The notes under the pieces are model-generated. The model was not told where the DNA came from and did no database searches. It saw only the letters and a list, made by a program, of their open reading frames with translations. The translations under genes and the position numbers were made by a program. This document shows, one piece after another, positions 61,973-64,000 of a DNA stretch of 64,000 nt (position 1 is the stretch's first letter; the number at the start of each line of letters is the position of its first letter). This DNA is from Nocardioides aquaticus (lineage in GTDB: Bacteria > Actinomycetota > Actinomycetes > Propionibacteriales > Nocardioidaceae), in assembly GCF_018459925.1 (NCBI RefSeq), contig NZ_CP075371.1, positions 3,038,001 to 3,102,000 of the forward strand, read 5' to 3'.

Positions 61973-63511
61973 TCAGGCGGCGGACTCGATGGCCTCGTTG
62001 GTGTAGTAGAGCTTCTTCTCCAGCGGGTGGAGCACCGTCTGGACCTTGTAGGTGGCGTCGCCGATGCACCACAGGGCGCGGCCCTTGTCCTGCATGGCCC
62101 ACCCGGAGACGAGGTCCTGGGCGATCGGGCCGAGTCCGAGCATGGAGTCGAGCTCGCGGGCGACACGGGGCTTCTGAGCACCGAGGATCTTGATGTCGGC
62201 CAACTCGAGGAGGTCCTTGGCGATCATCGCGGCCTGGGAGTCGGCGTCGCCCACCGAGAGCAGGTCGGAGGGCTTGTGGAGGTTGCAGAACTGGATGTCG
62301 CCGCCCTTGCCGGCCATGCCGCGTGAGAGCCGCAGGTCGGCGTCGAAGCTCGCCACTGCGGCGGTTCCGAGGCGCATCTGCTTCCAGACCTCGTCGCGCA
62401 CCACGATGCGCAGGTCGCCTGGCTCGGCGATCTCCCGCAGACCACGCCCCCAGGAGTTCATGCACAGCAGCGCGATGCCCACGGCCTCATCGCCCAAGCC
62501 GTCGAGCCGGGAGAGGCTGAACGACTGGATCGGGGCCCGCCAGTCGACCTCGATGTTGGTGAAGTCGTCGAAGAGGCCGGCGAGGGTGCCGGTGACCAGC
62601 TCGCCGAGCGCGTTGCGCAGCAGCCGGGTCTCGTCGAGGAACTGGCGGGTGTTCGCGTATTCGCAGGCCCGGACGAGCTCCTCGGTGGGGTTGCGCAGCA
62701 GGTCCCACAGCCGCGGGATGGTCGTCTCCTGCAGGACGCTGTTGCCGGCGGCGTAGCCGGTGAGGATCGCCAGCGCGTTGCGCACGACGTCGGATTCGTC
62801 GGGGCCGAAGGGCACCCGGCGCTCGTCGTCGATCTTCATGCTGCCGACCAGGCCTCGGACCAGGACGAGCCACCGCTTGAAGATGATCGTGGCGCGGCGC
62901 TGCGCCTCCTCGGCCGAGAGCTTCTCCCACCCGTCGCCGAGCGGCCCCATGGACAGCGGGTTGACCCGGGCCCAGAAGCCGGGGGCGATAACGAAGGGGT
63001 CGACACCGAGCGCGCGGCACAGCGACTCGTACTCGTCCTTGACGTCGCCAGTGACCAGGGTGCGGTAGCCGAACGGCATCATCCGGGTGCAGAACGCTTT
63101 GGTGGTGCCAGACTTGCCACTTCCCGGCTTGGCGAACTGGAAGATGTTGGGGTTGGTCGCGGGTACGTCGTCGCGCAGCACCCACCCGAACGGGTCGCAG
63201 TAGAAGCTGCCGCCGGAGAGCTGGTCGACGCCCATCTGGGCGCCCGTCGGGGGCAGGGCGGGAGCGGAGACGAAGGGCCAGAACACCGGGGCCTGGTCGC
63301 TGGTCATCCGCCAGGCCATCGCCGGCGCGGTGGCGGCGGCCCAGCCTCGGCCGCGGCGGGTGGCACCGCGGCGCGACGCGTAGCGGAAGAGCCGGGGCTC
63401 CTTGGCCTCCGGGGCGAGCGTGGGGATCGTGGGCAGGTCGTGCCCGAAGTCGGAGAGCAGGGCGGCCATGTCGCGGCCGCCGCGGCGGTTCCGGCGGGGG
63501 GTGGTGGTCAT
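61973..63511 (-). CDS. VirB4-like conjugation ATPase
   Basis: 512 residues from ATG 63511, overlapping the upstream stop (TGATG). Walker A FAKPGSGKSGTTK (128-135 as KPGSGKSG), TGDVKDEYESL, and a late VVRDEVWKQMRLG that fits Walker B/sensor. DLGPIAQDL-like and ALWCIGDATYKVQ at the C-terminus. It powers pilus/channel assembly. Shorter than Gram-negative VirB4 (about 800), because the N-terminal VirB4 domain is replaced by the separate upstream SCO6880-like protein. Confidence 0.88.
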   Translation of the reverse strand: MTTTPRRNRRGGRDMAALLSDFGHDLPTIPTLAPEAKEPRLFRYASRRGATRRGRGWAAATAPAMAWRMTSDQAPVFWPFVSAPALPPTGAQMGVDQLSGGSFYCDPFGWVLRDDVPATNPNIFQFAKPGSGKSGTTKAFCTRMMPFGYRTLVTGDVKDEYESLCRALGVDPFVIAPGFWARVNPLSMGPLGDGWEKLSAEEAQRRATIIFKRWLVLVRGLVGSMKIDDERRVPFGPDESDVVRNALAILTGYAAGNSVLQETTIPRLWDLLRNPTEELVRACEYANTRQFLDETRLLRNALGELVTGTLAGLFDDFTNIEVDWRAPIQSFSLSRLDGLGDEAVGIALLCMNSWGRGLREIAEPGDLRIVVRDEVWKQMRLGTAAVASFDADLRLSRGMAGKGGDIQFCNLHKPSDLLSVGDADSQAAMIAKDLLELADIKILGAQKPRVARELDSMLGLGPIAQDLVSGWAMQDKGRALWCIGDATYKVQTVLHPLEKKLYYTNEAIESAA

Positions 63512-64000
63512 CAGGCGTCTCCGCTCCGGGTCAGGCTCGTGCCGAGGGGGATGGTGGACGCGGCGAACCCGACGTCCTGGGCGAGGTCGAGGCGCAGCGG
63601 TGCGAACCCGGCGCGTCGGACCGAGGCGTCCAGGCGGCGCCCGAACTCGGTGATCCGCATCGACTTGGGGACGGTGACCGTGCACACGCCGTAGGGCCGG
63701 GTCAGCGAGTTGCCGCGGGCCAGCTTGGCGTCCAGGCCGCGGGCCTTGTGGGCCTCGTCGCGCTGCTTGGCGCGGGTCTTGCGGCCGAGCTTCTCGTTCA
63801 TCCCCTCCGCCAGGTCGGCGGCCCACTCGGCGTTGCCGGACTGCCGGTCGGCCTTGGATTGGGAAACGATCGGGTACGCGACGACGAACGATCGCCGCTC
63901 ACCGAACTCGCTGGGGGTGAGGATCGGTGCCAGGGCACCCATCGCGACGCCGCGGGTGGGGAGCTTGATGGTGGCGCTGACCGAGTTCCAGGCGTCGTGG
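63511..64000 (-). CDS. SCO6880-like conjugation protein (N-terminus cut by window edge)
   Basis: The frame is open to the right edge; about 163 C-terminal residues are visible. DAWNSVSATIKLPTRGVAMG, then ALAPILTPSEFGERRSFVVA and YPIVSQSKADRQSGNAEWAA resemble the C-terminal half of SCO6880-family type IV secretion proteins found before VirB4-like ATPases in actinobacterial elements. Coupled to the ATPase gene. Confidence 0.78.
   Translation of the reverse strand, partial: HDAWNSVSATIKLPTRGVAMGALAPILTPSEFGERRSFVVAYPIVSQSKADRQSGNAEWAADLAEGMNEKLGRKTRAKQRDEAHKARGLDAKLARGNSLTRPYGVCTVTVPKSMRITEFGRRLDASVRRAGFAPLRLDLAQDVGFAASTIPLGTSLTRSGDA

Overview
The window is high-GC actinobacterial DNA. Codon use, GlnR and LexA sites of actinobacterial type, many GTG starts and copies of an intergenic palindromic repeat I associate with Nocardioides-like genomes suggest a Nocardioidaceae chromosome (inference). 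It splits into a housekeeping part (about 1-25,540) and an integrated conjugative element (about 25,650 to beyond the right edge).

Housekeeping part. A leftward operon (5,917 to 1, cut by the left edge) encodes the nitrogen-starvation nitrilase cluster (Nit1C type): amidohydrolase, MSMEG_0572/Sll0783-family protein, radical SAM enzyme, a GNAT fused to an AIR-synthase-like domain, nitrilase, a MSMEG_0570-family protein and a flavin oxidoreductase. Next come an HNH/DUF222 gene under a perfect SOS box, then a leftward gcvT - small ORF - phzF-like - thyA - folA run. A rightward block follows with leucyl aminopeptidase, dihydrolipoamide dehydrogenase, a two-lipoyl-domain E2 acyltransferase, a TIGR01777-type epimerase, lipB, an ABC exporter, lipA and a DUF4191 protein. 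The part ends with an RDD protein (leftward) and glnA, preceded by a perfect tandem GlnR box and followed by a 20-bp-stem terminator.

Conjugative element. From about 25.65 kb a different set of genes begins: excisionase-like HTH protein and tyrosine integrase; unknown small genes and an AAA ATPase; a block of small coupled genes including a stand-alone DnaA domain IV and a secreted SNase-like nuclease; a degenerate M48-like membrane protein; and a defence-type island (DUF5131 three-Cys protein, TcmP partner, DUF262-HNH protein, EcoRI-family adenine methylase). Then come DUF4192 and SSB, a ParB-like protein, a 1967-aa MobF relaxase-helicase-primase, DprA and ComF homologues, and a leftward transfer operon (SCO6880-like protein, VirB4-like ATPase, a 1048-residue exported protein with two nuclease/phosphatase-fold domains and three cell-wall-hydrolase domains, a membrane protein, a VirD4/TraG coupling protein and two unknown proteins). 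The right end and second attachment site lie outside the window.

The most novel signal is a 35-bp bipartite motif, TGATCGCW-N15-CACNTAGGTGAC, found before five element transcription units with exactly the same internal spacing (28637, 33795, 43573 reverse, 47336, 58798 reverse) and in weaker form at 31410. It ties together ssb, the relaxase, the transfer operon and small unknown genes, and looks like the promoter or operator of an element-wide regulon. No tRNA, rRNA or CRISPR array was recognised.
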